Notes: generated by a model not told the origin, from the sequence alone. 46,205 nucleotides of DNA from Elusimicrobiota bacterium (GCA_016218495.1 JACRDU010000057.1:1-46205); one strand, 5' to 3'; shown: positions 7,139 to 14,300, counted from the stretch's first letter. Made by a program: numbers and translations.

Positions 7139-8416
7139 ATGCTGAAGCCCCTTTGGAAACCGGTCGTGCACAGGGCCGTCACCGGCCGCTGGGAACGCTT
7201 CGTCATGAAAGCCGGCCCGGTCCCCTATCCGGGAGCGATGAAGCAGCCCGGGCTCTACCTGCATGTGCCGTTCTGCAAGGAGCTCTGCCCGTATTGTCCG
7301 TACAACCGCGAGAAATTCGAGCCCGCCGCCTTCGGCCAATATCACCAGGCGGTGCTGCGCGAGATCGACATGACGGCCGCGAACGTGCCCGCGCAATCCT
7401 TCACCAGCCTCTATATCGGCGGCGGGACGCCTACGGTGGACCCAAAAGGCCTTGCCGTCCTCATCCGCCGGCTCAGGGATTCCTTCCGTATCGAGGGCGA
7501 CGTCTGCATCGAGCTGCACCCCTCCGAGATGGACGACGATTGCCTGAGGCTGTTGAAGGACGCCGGAGTCACGATGCTGTCGGTCGGCGTCGAGACGACC
7601 GACGACGGCTTGCTGAGCGCCATCGGCCGGAGGCACGACGGGGCGACGGCGCGCGACGCGGTCCGGCGTGCGGTGGCGGCGGGGTTCCGTTCGGTCAACG
7701 TGGACCTGATGTTCTCGCTGCCGGGGCAAAGCCTGGACCAGCTCGACGCGGACCTCGCCTTCGTATTGGGCGAGGGGGTCGACCAGATGTCGACATACCC
7801 GATCTTCGGCTTCCCGTATTCGGAATTGGGCGAGAGGCTGGGCTTGCGCGCCATCCAGCGGCCATCGAGCAGTTTGATCCGGAGGATGTTCGACCGGATC
7901 GGGGAACGCTCGCTCGCCGCCGGCCTGGAGAGATGCGCCGTCTGGTCGTTCCTGAAGCCGTCGAAGAGGAAATTCAGCTCCGTCACGCGGCACCACTACG
8001 TCGGCTTCGGCCCGAGCGCGGGGTCCATGACGGGGGATTCCTTCAGCGTAAACACGTTCTCCGTGAAGTCCTACATCGAAGCGGTCGGCCGGGGCCGGCG
8101 GCCCACGGCGCTCGCTATGCCGCTGACCCGCCGCTTGGAGATGGCCTACTGGCTCTATTGGCGGGCCTACGAGATGCACATCCCTCGAAGGGAGTTCCGA
8201 CTGCTCTTCGACGCCGACTTGGACTCCGTGTTCGGCCATCTGCTCAAGACTCCAAGGCTGCTCGGCATGGCGTCCAAGACCCCGGAAGGCTTCGAGATCA
8301 CCGAGTCCGGAGCCTACTGGATTCATCGCCTCCAGAACGAATACAGCTTGAACTACATCAACAAGCTGTGGGGGACATGCCGCAAGACCGCATGGCCTGA
8401 AGCGGTCGTATTGTGA
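7139..8416 (+). CDS. HemN/HemW-like radical SAM enzyme
   Basis: A 425-residue protein from the ATG at 7139; an in-frame TTG at 7109 lies upstream of the -10 element and is less likely. The radical SAM cluster motif is CKELCPYC (Cys46, Cys50, Cys53) inside GLYLHVPFC. Further HemN-family landmarks are SLYIGGGTPT, DVCIELHPSE, LSVGVETTDDGLL and VNVDLMFSLPGQ. True coproporphyrinogen dehydrogenases share these, but so do HemW and many enzymes that use a bound second SAM, so the reaction is not defined. The last codon overlaps the next gene (GTGA). The tail (residues about 340-425) holds a winged-helix-like HemN C-terminal domain. Confidence 0.85.
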   Translation: MLKPLWKPVVHRAVTGRWERFVMKAGPVPYPGAMKQPGLYLHVPFCKELCPYCPYNREKFEPAAFGQYHQAVLREIDMTAANVPAQSFTSLYIGGGTPTVDPKGLAVLIRRLRDSFRIEGDVCIELHPSEMDDDCLRLLKDAGVTMLSVGVETTDDGLLSAIGRRHDGATARDAVRRAVAAGFRSVNVDLMFSLPGQSLDQLDADLAFVLGEGVDQMSTYPIFGFPYSELGERLGLRAIQRPSSSLIRRMFDRIGERSLAAGLERCAVWSFLKPSKRKFSSVTRHHYVGFGPSAGSMTGDSFSVNTFSVKSYIEAVGRGRRPTALAMPLTRRLEMAYWLYWRAYEMHIPRREFRLLFDADLDSVFGHLLKTPRLLGMASKTPEGFEITESGAYWIHRLQNEYSLNYINKLWGTCRKTAWPEAVVL

Positions 8417-9309
8417 GAAGGGCGGATTGGCCGCGGGCCGTCGCCATCGGGCTTGAGCGGTTCCTGCTCAAGAGGACGGACCCGCTCGTCTTCGCGCTGC
8501 TCATCACCGACCGCTGCAACCTCGACTGTTTCTATTGCGGCAGCCACAATCAGGGGAAGGCCGGCTTCACCTTCGAGCAGGCACGAGGCGCGCTCGAGTC
8601 CGCCTATAGGCGCGGCCACCGCCTCCTCGTCATCACGGGCGGGGAGCCCATGCTCTGGCGGGAGGGAGAGAGGACGCTCAGGGACGTCGTCGACCGCGCC
8701 TACGGGCTGGGCTTCCTGGCCGTCTTCATCTTCACGAACGGGACCCTGCCCCTGGACATCGCGGGCTGTCATTTCTATTTGACGATCGACGGGCCGAAGG
8801 CCATCCACGAGAAAGTCCGTCCGAACACCTACGACCGGATCATGGAGAACGTCCGGAGGGCCGAGGGCTCCGAGGTGTATGCGTCGATCACCATCAGCCG
8901 GATGAACGCCGATTTCATCGAGGATTTCGCGCGCGAGGTGTCGGCGGCCGGCTGCTTCCGGGGCATCTCCTTCAATTTCCTGACCGCGGCCCCTGAAGTG
9001 GTCGAGCGCACCGGCATCCCGCTCGCTGAGCGGGGGCCGGTCCTGGAACGGCTGTGGGAGCTCAAGCGGCGCGGCCATCGCATCATGCTCTCCGGCGCGG
9101 CGAAGAAGGCCTTGGCCGAGAATGACTGGGCCCGCCCTCTGCCTCAGATAGAGTTCATGACGGGCGAGCGTTCCTTCCGCTGCTGCCGCGACGTCGACGA
9201 CCCCGCAATCTGCGCCCTCTGCGGATATTCGACCTGCGTCGAGCTCTCGCAGCTCATGGCCTTCAAGCCCTCCGCCATCATCGAGTCGCTCAGGTTCTCG
9301 CTGCGCTAG
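8413..9309 (+). CDS. radical SAM protein with Cys-rich SPASM-like C-terminus
   Basis: A 298-residue protein. The motif CNLDCFYC (Cys35, Cys39, Cys42) binds the SAM cluster and GGEPM (76-80) is the glycine-rich strand. The region LTIDGPKAIHEKVRP resembles the SPASM/HpnH-type radical SAM core. Near the C-terminus CCRDVDDPAICALCGYSTC supplies five cysteines that could hold an auxiliary Fe-S cluster. The GTG start at 8413 overlaps the preceding stop by four bases, so the pair is translationally coupled. No precursor peptide is visible next to it, so a peptide-maturation role is not supported. Confidence 0.82.
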   Translation: MRRADWPRAVAIGLERFLLKRTDPLVFALLITDRCNLDCFYCGSHNQGKAGFTFEQARGALESAYRRGHRLLVITGGEPMLWREGERTLRDVVDRAYGLGFLAVFIFTNGTLPLDIAGCHFYLTIDGPKAIHEKVRPNTYDRIMENVRRAEGSEVYASITISRMNADFIEDFAREVSAAGCFRGISFNFLTAAPEVVERTGIPLAERGPVLERLWELKRRGHRIMLSGAAKKALAENDWARPLPQIEFMTGERSFRCCRDVDDPAICALCGYSTCVELSQLMAFKPSAIIESLRFSLR

Positions 9310-9345
9310 GGCGGCATCCGTCATCGGCGTGCCTGACCGGCTGCA

Positions 9346-9375
9346 TTGGCAGTGCCGCGCCGCTTGGGATATTAT
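9346..9375 (+). promoter_or_regulatory. sigma70-type promoter, TTGGCA-N18-TATTAT
   Basis: -35 TTGGCA (9346-9351) and -10 TATTAT (9370-9375) are 18 bases apart. The predicted start of transcription near 9382 is the centre of the palindrome at 9372-9394. This is one of few promoters here with a good -35. Confidence 0.6.
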
Positions 9376-9394
9376 TGATACCGGGTATCAATAA
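9372..9394. promoter_or_regulatory. 23-bp perfect palindromic operator
   Basis: TTATTGATACC and its exact reverse complement flank a single central base. The site overlaps the -10 element and transcription start of the outer-membrane protein gene, the position of a repressor operator. The TTGAT...ATCAA core resembles an FNR half-site pair, but the spacing is 7 rather than 4. The cognate regulator is not in this window. Confidence 0.65.
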
Positions 9395-9405
9395 GGATCC
9401 AAAAC

Positions 9406-10152
9406 ATGAAGCCATCCCCCCTGTTCTTATCCGTTCTCCTGGGCGCCGCGGCCGCTCCCGCGGCGGCCTTCCACCCGCTCCTCACCGACGATACGGGCAC
9501 GCAGGGGCGCGGGCGGCGCCAGTTGGAGCTCAACGGGGAGTACGGCGCGGACGATGCGCGCCACGGCGGCGCGGCGGCGGCCGTATTGACAGTCGGTCTC
9601 AACGAAGCCTTGGACGCGGCGGTCGGGCTGCCGCTGCAGTACCTGCGGCCGCACGACCCTGAGGCGGGCCGCCCGCGCGGCGGCCTCTCCGACGCGGCGC
9701 TCGAGCTCAAATGGCGCGTGGCCGAGGGGCGCGGCTGGAGCCTGGGGCTCAAGCCGGGCCTCACGCTGGCGACCGGCGCGGAGGAACGCGGCTTCGGCTC
9801 TGGGCGCGCCACATACAGGGTGGCCGCGCTGGCCGCCGCCGGCGCCGGACGGGCCCAGCTCCTGACGAACCTGGGCTATTGCCGCAACGACAACGCCTTG
9901 GGCGAGCGGCGCGACCTCCTGCACGCTTCTCTGGCGGCCGTCGTGGCGGCGACTCGGCGTCTGCGCCTGGCCATGAACGCGGCCGTGGATTCCAGCCGCG
10001 ACCCGGCGGCCGGCCAGGCCCCGGCGACCTTCGTGGGGGGGGTCCTGGTGGGCGTCACGCCGGACCTTGACCTCGACCTGGGTTGGCGCACCGGCCTCAA
10101 TGCGGCCCAGACCGAGGACGCCCTGCTGGCCGGCTTCACGGCGCGGTTCTGA
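9406..10152 (+). CDS. outer-membrane beta-barrel protein, transporter/MetA-like
   Basis: A 248-residue protein with a signal peptide ending at AAAFHPL. The mature start HPLLTDDTGTQGRG-RQLELNGEY is typical of the outer-membrane family loosely annotated as transporter or MetA-pathway protein. Alternating hydrophobic strands run to a terminal GFTARF, with Phe as last residue as in many Omp85-inserted barrels. Unlike most genes here it has a canonical ribosome site (AAGGA, 9393-9397) 8 bases before the ATG, a full promoter and an overlapping palindromic operator, so its expression is probably tightly repressed until a signal arrives. The substrate is unknown. Confidence 0.75.
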   Translation: MKPSPLFLSVLLGAAAAPAAAFHPLLTDDTGTQGRGRRQLELNGEYGADDARHGGAAAAVLTVGLNEALDAAVGLPLQYLRPHDPEAGRPRGGLSDAALELKWRVAEGRGWSLGLKPGLTLATGAEERGFGSGRATYRVAALAAAGAGRAQLLTNLGYCRNDNALGERRDLLHASLAAVVAATRRLRLAMNAAVDSSRDPAAGQAPATFVGGVLVGVTPDLDLDLGWRTGLNAAQTEDALLAGFTARF

Positions 10153-10168
10153 AGCCGCGCTCAAGTGG

Positions 10169-10648
10169 TCATCTGACGTGCTTGAAGAAGCTCTGCCCAT
10201 CGAAGCCGAACCGGACGCCGTCCGGCTCGATCCGCTCGATCTCGGCGCCCCCGACCTTGTCCCCGACCTCGTGGGGCGCATCGTTGATGATGGCCGTGCG
10301 CTCTCCTGAAGGCCGAGTGACGATCTCCTGCACGGAAATCCGGGCCGCTACCGTCGGCAAGTCGTCCGCCCCGGGAGGGCGGCGATAATCCCCGCGTTTC
10401 ACGCGTTCGCGGCGGTTTCCGACGCGGACGAAGGGGCTGTAGATGTCGCCGCGCGCGTCGCGAAGCCGGCAGCGGCCGTCCGCGCAGGCGGCGGACGGGG
10501 ACGGGCCGCGGAACTCTTGCGTGCATTGCAGCTTCCCGTCGAGAGGCACCAAGCCGACGGCGTCGCTTCGGACCGGGATGTCGAAGCGGCAGTCCGGCTG
10601 GACCACGGCGCAGTCCGCATCCTTCGAGCACGTGCGGCGGCGGATCGG
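10169..10648 (-). pseudogene. 5'-truncated secreted Cys-containing protein
   Basis: The reading frame is open back to a stop at 10649-10651 and reads CSKDADCAVVQPDCRFDIP near its start, then PPGADDLPTVAARISVQEIV and ends VGDKVGGAEIERIEPDGVRFGFDGQ. The end resembles the small beta domain of pilus/secretion assembly proteins of the PilP/GspC kind (weak). Only a GTG at 10606 could serve as start, which would remove the Cys-rich segment, and there is no signal peptide in frame. A lost N-terminus by frameshift or deletion is the simplest reading. It converges on the outer-membrane protein gene. Confidence 0.5.
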
Positions 10649-10801
10649 TCTCTATGTGCAGCGCACGCCACAAGGCGACCCTGACTGCAGTGCTGTCCGG
10701 TGCGGCGTCCTCTTCCATGTCGATTGGGGGGGGGACTTGCGATTGATTCTATTGAAAGCGAAAGCCCTCCCCCTGGGCATTGCGGCGCGGTTTCCTGCGA
10801 C

Positions 10802-11227
10802 TCAGATGCTCGCTCTAATCAGGAATTCGTCGAGCCGGTCGAACGAGCCCCCCCAGCCGCCCTTCATGCCGTCCATCGCCTGCTCGAAAGCCTTCGCCTC
10901 GGCCTCGGTCGGGTCGAGCGGCTTCCAGTACAGCGAGATCAAGGTCTTCGCGCCGAAGTCCTGCAGGTGCACCGTCGTACGCAGGCGTTTGGGCCAGGTC
11001 GGCGACATCGGATGGACGGAGAGGCCGCGGTCCTTGTCGGAGAACTGCTGGACGAACACGAGCTCCGAGGGCTTCGTGATCGCCTAGTACGTCGCGAGCC
11101 CCCACATCTCGTTTCCGGCGTACTTGTTCATGTAGTGGTAGCTGCCGCCGACGCGGAAGTCGAGCCTGGCGTATCCGGTCTCGGCGCCCTGGCCCTCCAC
11201 TTCCTGCGGTCCGTCAGATGATGGGGG
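10802..11227 (-). pseudogene. SRPBCC/AHSA1-type protein, disrupted
   Basis: The frame encodes DFRVGGSYHYMNKYAGNEMWG, then an in-frame TAG (11084-11086), then KPSELVFVQQFSDKDRG...HPMSPTWP...WKPLDPTEAEAKAF...MKGGWGGSFDRLDEFL. This is a contiguous match to the SRPBCC (AHSA1) fold of small START-like proteins, which bind hydrophobic ligands. The N-terminal third is missing because a stop occurs at 11228-11230. With an internal nonsense codon and a truncated start, it is almost certainly dead. It lies at the edge of the accessory island. Confidence 0.75.
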
Positions 11228-11296
11228 TCATTAAGTTCTCCCCCTGAAAGGAGAAAGCCATTCCAGCATGTCGCTGAAACGGCTTCCTGTCCAAAT

Positions 11297-11325
11297 TGGC
11301 TGCCCTGCTTAGACGAGTTCCGAAC
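11297..11325. repeat. imperfect direct repeat, left copy
   Basis: This 29-base segment (begins TGGCTGCCCTGC, ends GAGTTCCGAAC) matches 24 of 29 positions with 12733-12761. The two copies bracket the ATPase gene. They may be remnants of target duplication or recombination sites. Confidence 0.4.
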
Positions 11326-11384
11326 CTGGGCTCTTGAATTCGTCCAGGGGCGCTTGGGATGAGGGGGGGACGGGGTCCCGCCTG

Positions 11385-12593
11385 TCAGCCCGCTTTCCCG
11401 TCTGCGAACCAGACCAGGGGATCGGTTCGGAGAAATTCGTCCAAGCCGACGCCGGCGGGACCGACCAGCACCGCCTTCGAGGCGCCGCACTTGCGGGCCA
11501 ACCTATCCAGAACCTCGCCTCTGCTCTTCCTGTCGGAAATGGAGACCTCGAACGCGATTGCCTTAGAACCCTTCTTGGCGATGAAATCCAACTCGAGGTC
11601 CCGGTCCCTCCAGTAATAGACCTCGAGCCCGGCGCGGAGCAGATGCGCGCCCACGGCGTTCTCGGCCCAGCGGCCGTAGACCTCGGGTTCCGCTAGAACC
11701 TCCGACGGAGTCTTATCCTGAAGCGCCGCGACCAGGGCCGGAGCCAGCACGATCAGTTTCGGGCTGGAAGCGCGGATGCGCAGGATCTCCGGGCTGTACT
11801 TCTGCAGCGGCGCGATGAGGAAGGCCTTGGACAGCAGGTCGAGATAGTGGGACAGCGTCGTCACGTTGCCCGTATCGGTCAGTCGCCCGAGCATCTTCTG
11901 CAGCGAGACGATCTCGGCGGGATGGCGGCAGGAGAATTCGAAGAGTCGGCGCAGCAGGACCGGCTTCTCGACGGGATGGAGAAGCAGGAGGTCCTTGTTC
12001 AGGACGCTTTCGACGATGGAGTCTCTGACGTAGGCTAGAAAGCGGCGGGCATCCGGGAGGAACTCATGCAGCCGCGGGTAGCCGCCGAGGGCGACATGGT
12101 CCTTCCAGGCGACGCCGAAGGCCGCAGATTCCTCCTCCAGGCACCAGTGGGGAAATCGAATCAATTCGAATCGGCCCGCGAGGCTCTCGGTCAGGCCCTT
12201 TTCGACCAGAAGCGCGGATGAGCCCGAGATGACGATGCGCGGCCGTTTCGCCGGCGCGAGTCGCTGGCTGGAATCGAATTCCCGCTTGACGACCTCGCTC
12301 CACCCGGGGATCTTCTGGAGCTCGTCGAAGGTCAACAGTGTCGGCTTCCCTGTCCGCGCAATGACGTCGGCCTTCCGCCAGTGGGCGGTGATCCATTCAT
12401 GGTTCGGCGATGCCGGCGCATCGGCCGTCGCGGAAACGGCCGCAAAGCCCTTTCGACGCAGCGCGGCCATCGCCTGGGCGATCGCGGTCGTCTTGCCGAC
12501 CTGACGCGGCCCCAGGAGGATCTGCGGCAGGCGCGGAGGCTCCTGCAGCCGTTTGATCAGTTCCCGAGTACCCTGCCGGAGGAAGAGCTTCAT
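11385..12593 (-). CDS. AAA ATPase with DUF4143-type C-terminal domain
   Basis: A 402-residue protein. Walker A is GPRQVGKTT (about 28-36), Walker B is LLTFDEL, and IVISGSSA is the sensor-like strand, followed by the arrangement of the archaeal-type ATPase family. The C-terminal domain (EVYGRWAENAVGAHLL...LELDFI...AFEVS) has the DUF4143/PD-(D/E)xK layout, but the final lysine is replaced (EVS), so nuclease activity is doubtful. Such ATPases are frequent, multicopy accessory genes of unclear function. The ATG at 12593 follows TACACT by 7 bases; upstream methionines are on the wrong side of the promoter. Base composition is lower in GC than the neighbours. Confidence 0.82.
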   Translation of the reverse strand: MKLFLRQGTRELIKRLQEPPRLPQILLGPRQVGKTTAIAQAMAALRRKGFAAVSATADAPASPNHEWITAHWRKADVIARTGKPTLLTFDELQKIPGWSEVVKREFDSSQRLAPAKRPRIVISGSSALLVEKGLTESLAGRFELIRFPHWCLEEESAAFGVAWKDHVALGGYPRLHEFLPDARRFLAYVRDSIVESVLNKDLLLLHPVEKPVLLRRLFEFSCRHPAEIVSLQKMLGRLTDTGNVTTLSHYLDLLSKAFLIAPLQKYSPEILRIRASSPKLIVLAPALVAALQDKTPSEVLAEPEVYGRWAENAVGAHLLRAGLEVYYWRDRDLELDFIAKKGSKAIAFEVSISDRKSRGEVLDRLARKCGASKAVLVGPAGVGLDEFLRTDPLVWFADGKAG

Positions 12594-12600
12594 CCTGGAG

Positions 12601-12629
12601 AGTGTAGCTGAGGAGATGGGACCAGTCAA
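12601..12629 (-). promoter_or_regulatory. sigma70-type promoter TTGACT-N17-TACACT
   Basis: On the minus strand TTGACT (12629-12624), a 17-base spacer and TACACT (12606-12601) precede the ATG by 7 bases. It is the best -35/-10 pair in the window and still has leaderless geometry. Confidence 0.7.
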
Positions 12630-12632
12630 CAG

Positions 12633-12654
12633 ATTAGTAGGAAAGCCTACTAAT
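12633..12654. promoter_or_regulatory. inverted repeat upstream of ATPase promoter
   Basis: ATTAGTAGG and CCTACTAAT, perfect 9-base arms, flank AAAG. The site lies 3 bases upstream of the -35 element of the ATPase promoter. It may be an operator or a site recognised by the ATPase itself. Confidence 0.55.
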
Positions 12655-12682
12655 ATGTATGCCGGCGCGTCGGGTAGCCTCA

Positions 12683-12716
12683 AGAACAGGGCCCTCCATT
12701 AAGAGGGCCCTGTTCT
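12683..12716. repeat. strong 14-bp stem hairpin
   Basis: AGAACAGGGCCCTC and its exact reverse complement flank the loop CATTAA. It lies between the end of the nucleotidyltransferase operon and the ATPase promoter. No U-run follows on either strand, so it is either an unusual terminator or part of the mobile cassette. Confidence 0.6.
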
Positions 12717-12732
12717 GGCATTCGCATGGAAG

Positions 12733-12761
12733 TGGCTGCGCTGCCTAAACGAGTTTAGAAC
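12733..12761. repeat. imperfect direct repeat, right copy
   Basis: Matches 24 of 29 bases of 11297-11325. It contains an internal TAAAC-GA-GTTTA palindrome that is degraded in the left copy. Confidence 0.4.
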
Positions 12762-12840
12762 TCATATTGAGCGCCTTGGAGATGACTTCATCCTACGGGC
12801 TGCCGGAGTTATCCAATGGAAAGAACCTTCGTCACCCGCT

Positions 12841-13533
12841 TCAAGTTCCCGGCGAAGCCAGCAAAGCGCTCAAGTCGTCCGCTTGCGCCGCCTTGAGTCC
12901 GGCCAGGACCGCCTTTCGCCAGCCGGCCGGTAGTCTCTCGAACTTGGACCGCGCCTTGCCTTCGTCACCGCGCGCAACGACTTCGCGTAGGACCTCGACC
13001 GCCTGAAGCCGGTCTTTGGCCGCCTTCTCTTCGTAGGCGCGGCGCCCGCTGATGATGAGCTTCTGGAAGGCAAAGTTGATTGGATGCGGGAGCACGAGGT
13101 CGAGACTGCCGCTTCTGACCTTGATCGTGTCTTCCGACAGCAGGCTGATGAAGCGCAGCGGCTGGGCTTTGACTCCCAACTGCCTCACGAGATACGGCTT
13201 GTCGGTGCCGCGCCCACGCTCGGCCACGAGGAAGTCGATGATGAGCTGGGGATGGCTGAGGCTGATGGAGCCGTCGCCGTGGAACTCCGTGATGAAGCCC
13301 ATATCCTCCAGGAGTTCGGCGACATCGACTTCCCCCTTGAGCCTCGGCGGCGTCGGGATCAGGAAGTCCATGTCGCGCGTGCGGACCGCAGACAGGGCGG
13401 CCCCGGCGAAATAGCCCTTGTAGAAATGAACGCACCAACTCCCGACCAGGACCATGCCCTGGAGGACGCCCGCCTTGTCCAGGCGGCGCAGGACTTCGAT
13501 GACGATTTCAGCGGGCGCGTCTTTTCCTTTCAT
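12841..13533 (-). CDS. nucleotidyltransferase-fold protein, toxin-antitoxin or abortive-infection style
   Basis: A 230-residue protein. GSWCVHFYKGYFAG followed by RTRDMDFLIP gives the GS...DxD pattern of the nucleotidyltransferase superfamily, and LSHPQLIIDFLVAERG supplies the third acidic strand. The layout resembles AbiEii/MNT-like proteins found in two-gene modules. The C-terminal half (residues about 135-230) is helical and charged. The start at 13533 lies inside the end of the upstream partner gene (26-base overlap), implying coupled translation. Target and activity are inferred by family only. Confidence 0.72.
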   Translation of the reverse strand: MKGKDAPAEIVIEVLRRLDKAGVLQGMVLVGSWCVHFYKGYFAGAALSAVRTRDMDFLIPTPPRLKGEVDVAELLEDMGFITEFHGDGSISLSHPQLIIDFLVAERGRGTDKPYLVRQLGVKAQPLRFISLLSEDTIKVRSGSLDLVLPHPINFAFQKLIISGRRAYEEKAAKDRLQAVEVLREVVARGDEGKARSKFERLPAGWRKAVLAGLKAAQADDLSALLASPGT

Positions 13534-13831
13534 GGAGCGCCCGTTTCAGGAACACGATCTGCTTCTTGAGCTCCGCGACGAGACTACGGTACTTCGCCTT
13601 TTGGCTCGCCGCCTGCTTGAAGTCCGCGACTTCTCTGGCGGAGAGCTTGCCTTTATAATCGAACCGGATTTTATCCGCCTTGCGGTAGGCCAAATAGTAG
13701 AACAGCCCGCCCTTGATCTTCTTCGGGACGAGACTCCCTTTCGGCAATGCCGCGATCGCCTGCCGGTATCTCTTCAGCAGGCGCTCGGAGTTCTCGAGCT
13801 CCTCGGAAAGCACGCCTTTCATTGGGTTCAT
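13508..13831 (-). CDS. small basic partner of nucleotidyltransferase (possible antitoxin)
   Basis: A 107-residue protein from the ATG at 13831. It is strongly basic and helical, with ALPKGSLVPKKIKGGLFYYLAYRKADKIRFDYKG in the middle, a pattern of small proteins that precede nucleotidyltransferases in other genomes (DUF6788-like, from memory). The C-terminus is a Lys/Arg-rich coiled segment. A longer reading from 13909 would run through the repeated binding sites and is rejected. It is the first gene of the pair, the usual antitoxin position, and the repeats overlap its promoter. Confidence 0.65.
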   Translation of the reverse strand: MNPMKGVLSEELENSERLLKRYRQAIAALPKGSLVPKKIKGGLFYYLAYRKADKIRFDYKGKLSAREVADFKQAASQKAKYRSLVAELKKQIVFLKRALHERKRRAR

Positions 13832-13840
13832 GGCCGCCAC

Positions 13841-13942
13841 GGTTACCAAACAATATTCACTATTAGCATATGCTGTTAGGTAACCGGCCGCAAGCCCCAT
13901 CATTACCAAACAGGAACGGTTTCAGCGACTATTGTTAGGTAA
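13841..13942. promoter_or_regulatory. four alternating TTACCWAACA sites at 30-bp spacing
   Basis: The 10-base element TTACCAAACA occurs at 13843 and 13903, and its one-mismatch reverse complement TGTTAGGTAA at 13874 and 13933. Start-to-start spacings are 31, 29 and 30 bases, about three helical turns. The outer bases of the first pair extend the arms to 12. A TATTGT -10 candidate (13855-13850, minus) lies within the first pair, so the array is a likely autoregulatory operator for the nucleotidyltransferase operon. Confidence 0.65.
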
Positions 13943-13970
13943 CCGGAGGGCGGGTCGCCGCCAAATGAGG

Positions 13971-13997
13971 AAGCCCCCGGGCTAAATCCGGGGGCCT
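13971..13997 (-). terminator. terminator hairpin of tRNA-Gln
   Basis: AAGCCCCCGG and CCGGGGGCCT pair around a 7-base loop. It lies just past the 3' end of tRNA-Gln and is followed on the minus strand by a modestly T-rich stretch. It separates the tRNA from the island operon. Confidence 0.6.
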
Positions 13998-14015
13998 CAT
14001 CATCGAACATAGGTA

Positions 14016-14086
14016 CTGCCGAACTAGGATTCGAACCTAGACAAAGCGCTCCAGAGGCGCTTGTGCTACCGTTACACCATTCGGCA
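14016..14086 (-). tRNA. tRNA-Gln (anticodon CTG)
   Basis: A full cloverleaf can be drawn on the minus strand: acceptor TGCCGAA/TTCGGCA, D arm around GTGTAACGGTAGCAC, anticodon stem GCGC/GCGC with loop CTCTGGA (CTG, glutamine), and T arm CTAGG-TTCGAAT-CCTAG. The discriminator is G, as expected for Gln. The CCA end is not encoded. Its 3' end faces the accessory island, the usual side for integration. Confidence 0.95.
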
Positions 14087-14094
14087 ATAGGCAT

Positions 14095-14123
14095 ATTTTA
14101 GCAAAATACTGCCGCCTTGCCAG
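14095..14123 (-). promoter_or_regulatory. promoter of tRNA-Gln, CTGGCA-N17-TAAAAT
   Basis: On the minus strand -35 CTGGCA (14123-14118) and -10 TAAAAT (14100-14095) are 17 bases apart. Transcription would begin next to the tRNA 5' end. Confidence 0.55.
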
Positions 14124-14256
14124 GGGTGCTGGGTGGCAGCCTCACGGCACAGGCGGCGCTCTGCCCGCCCCTGGCCCCCGGGACGCCCCTGCGCGACACC
14201 GGGGGGTGGGGGTATGTGGACCCAAAAGGCACGGTCTGGGCGTCCTATTAGCCTTC

Positions 14257-14300
14257 CGTAACAACCTCGTAACAACCTTGTAATGCCCTGTTAACGCCCG
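14257..14300 (+). promoter_or_regulatory. Pho-box-like array of 11-bp direct repeats
   Basis: Two identical 11-mers CGTAACAACCT are followed in phase by TGTAATGCCCT and GTTAACGCCCG. Read as hexamers this is GTAACA-N5-GTAACA-N5-GTAATG-N5-TTAACG, the 11-base period used by OmpR/PhoB-family winged-helix regulators and close to the TTAACA-type PhoP box. A weak -10 TACGGT (14306-14311) follows 6 bases after the array, as at activator-dependent promoters. Confidence 0.55.

Noticed and set aside
7139-9309. RiPP-maturation cluster
   Set aside because: No short precursor ORF with a ribosome site or Cys/Gly-rich core lies between 7060 and 7139 or after 9309.
9372-9394. FNR/CRP box
   Set aside because: The TTGAT...ATCAA halves are separated by 7 bases instead of 4, and the symmetry extends to 11 bases per arm.
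11084-11086. Pyrrolysine-type readthrough at TAG
   Set aside because: The gene also lacks its N-terminus, and nothing in the window suggests pylTSBCD; simple decay explains it.
13841-13942. CRISPR array
   Set aside because: The repeated elements are only 10-12 bases, alternate in orientation and have no cas genes nearby; an operator array fits better.
14257-14300. Microsatellite or CRISPR-like repeat
   Set aside because: The 11-base units diverge in their last bases but keep the hexamer core and the period, as expected for a regulator-binding array.
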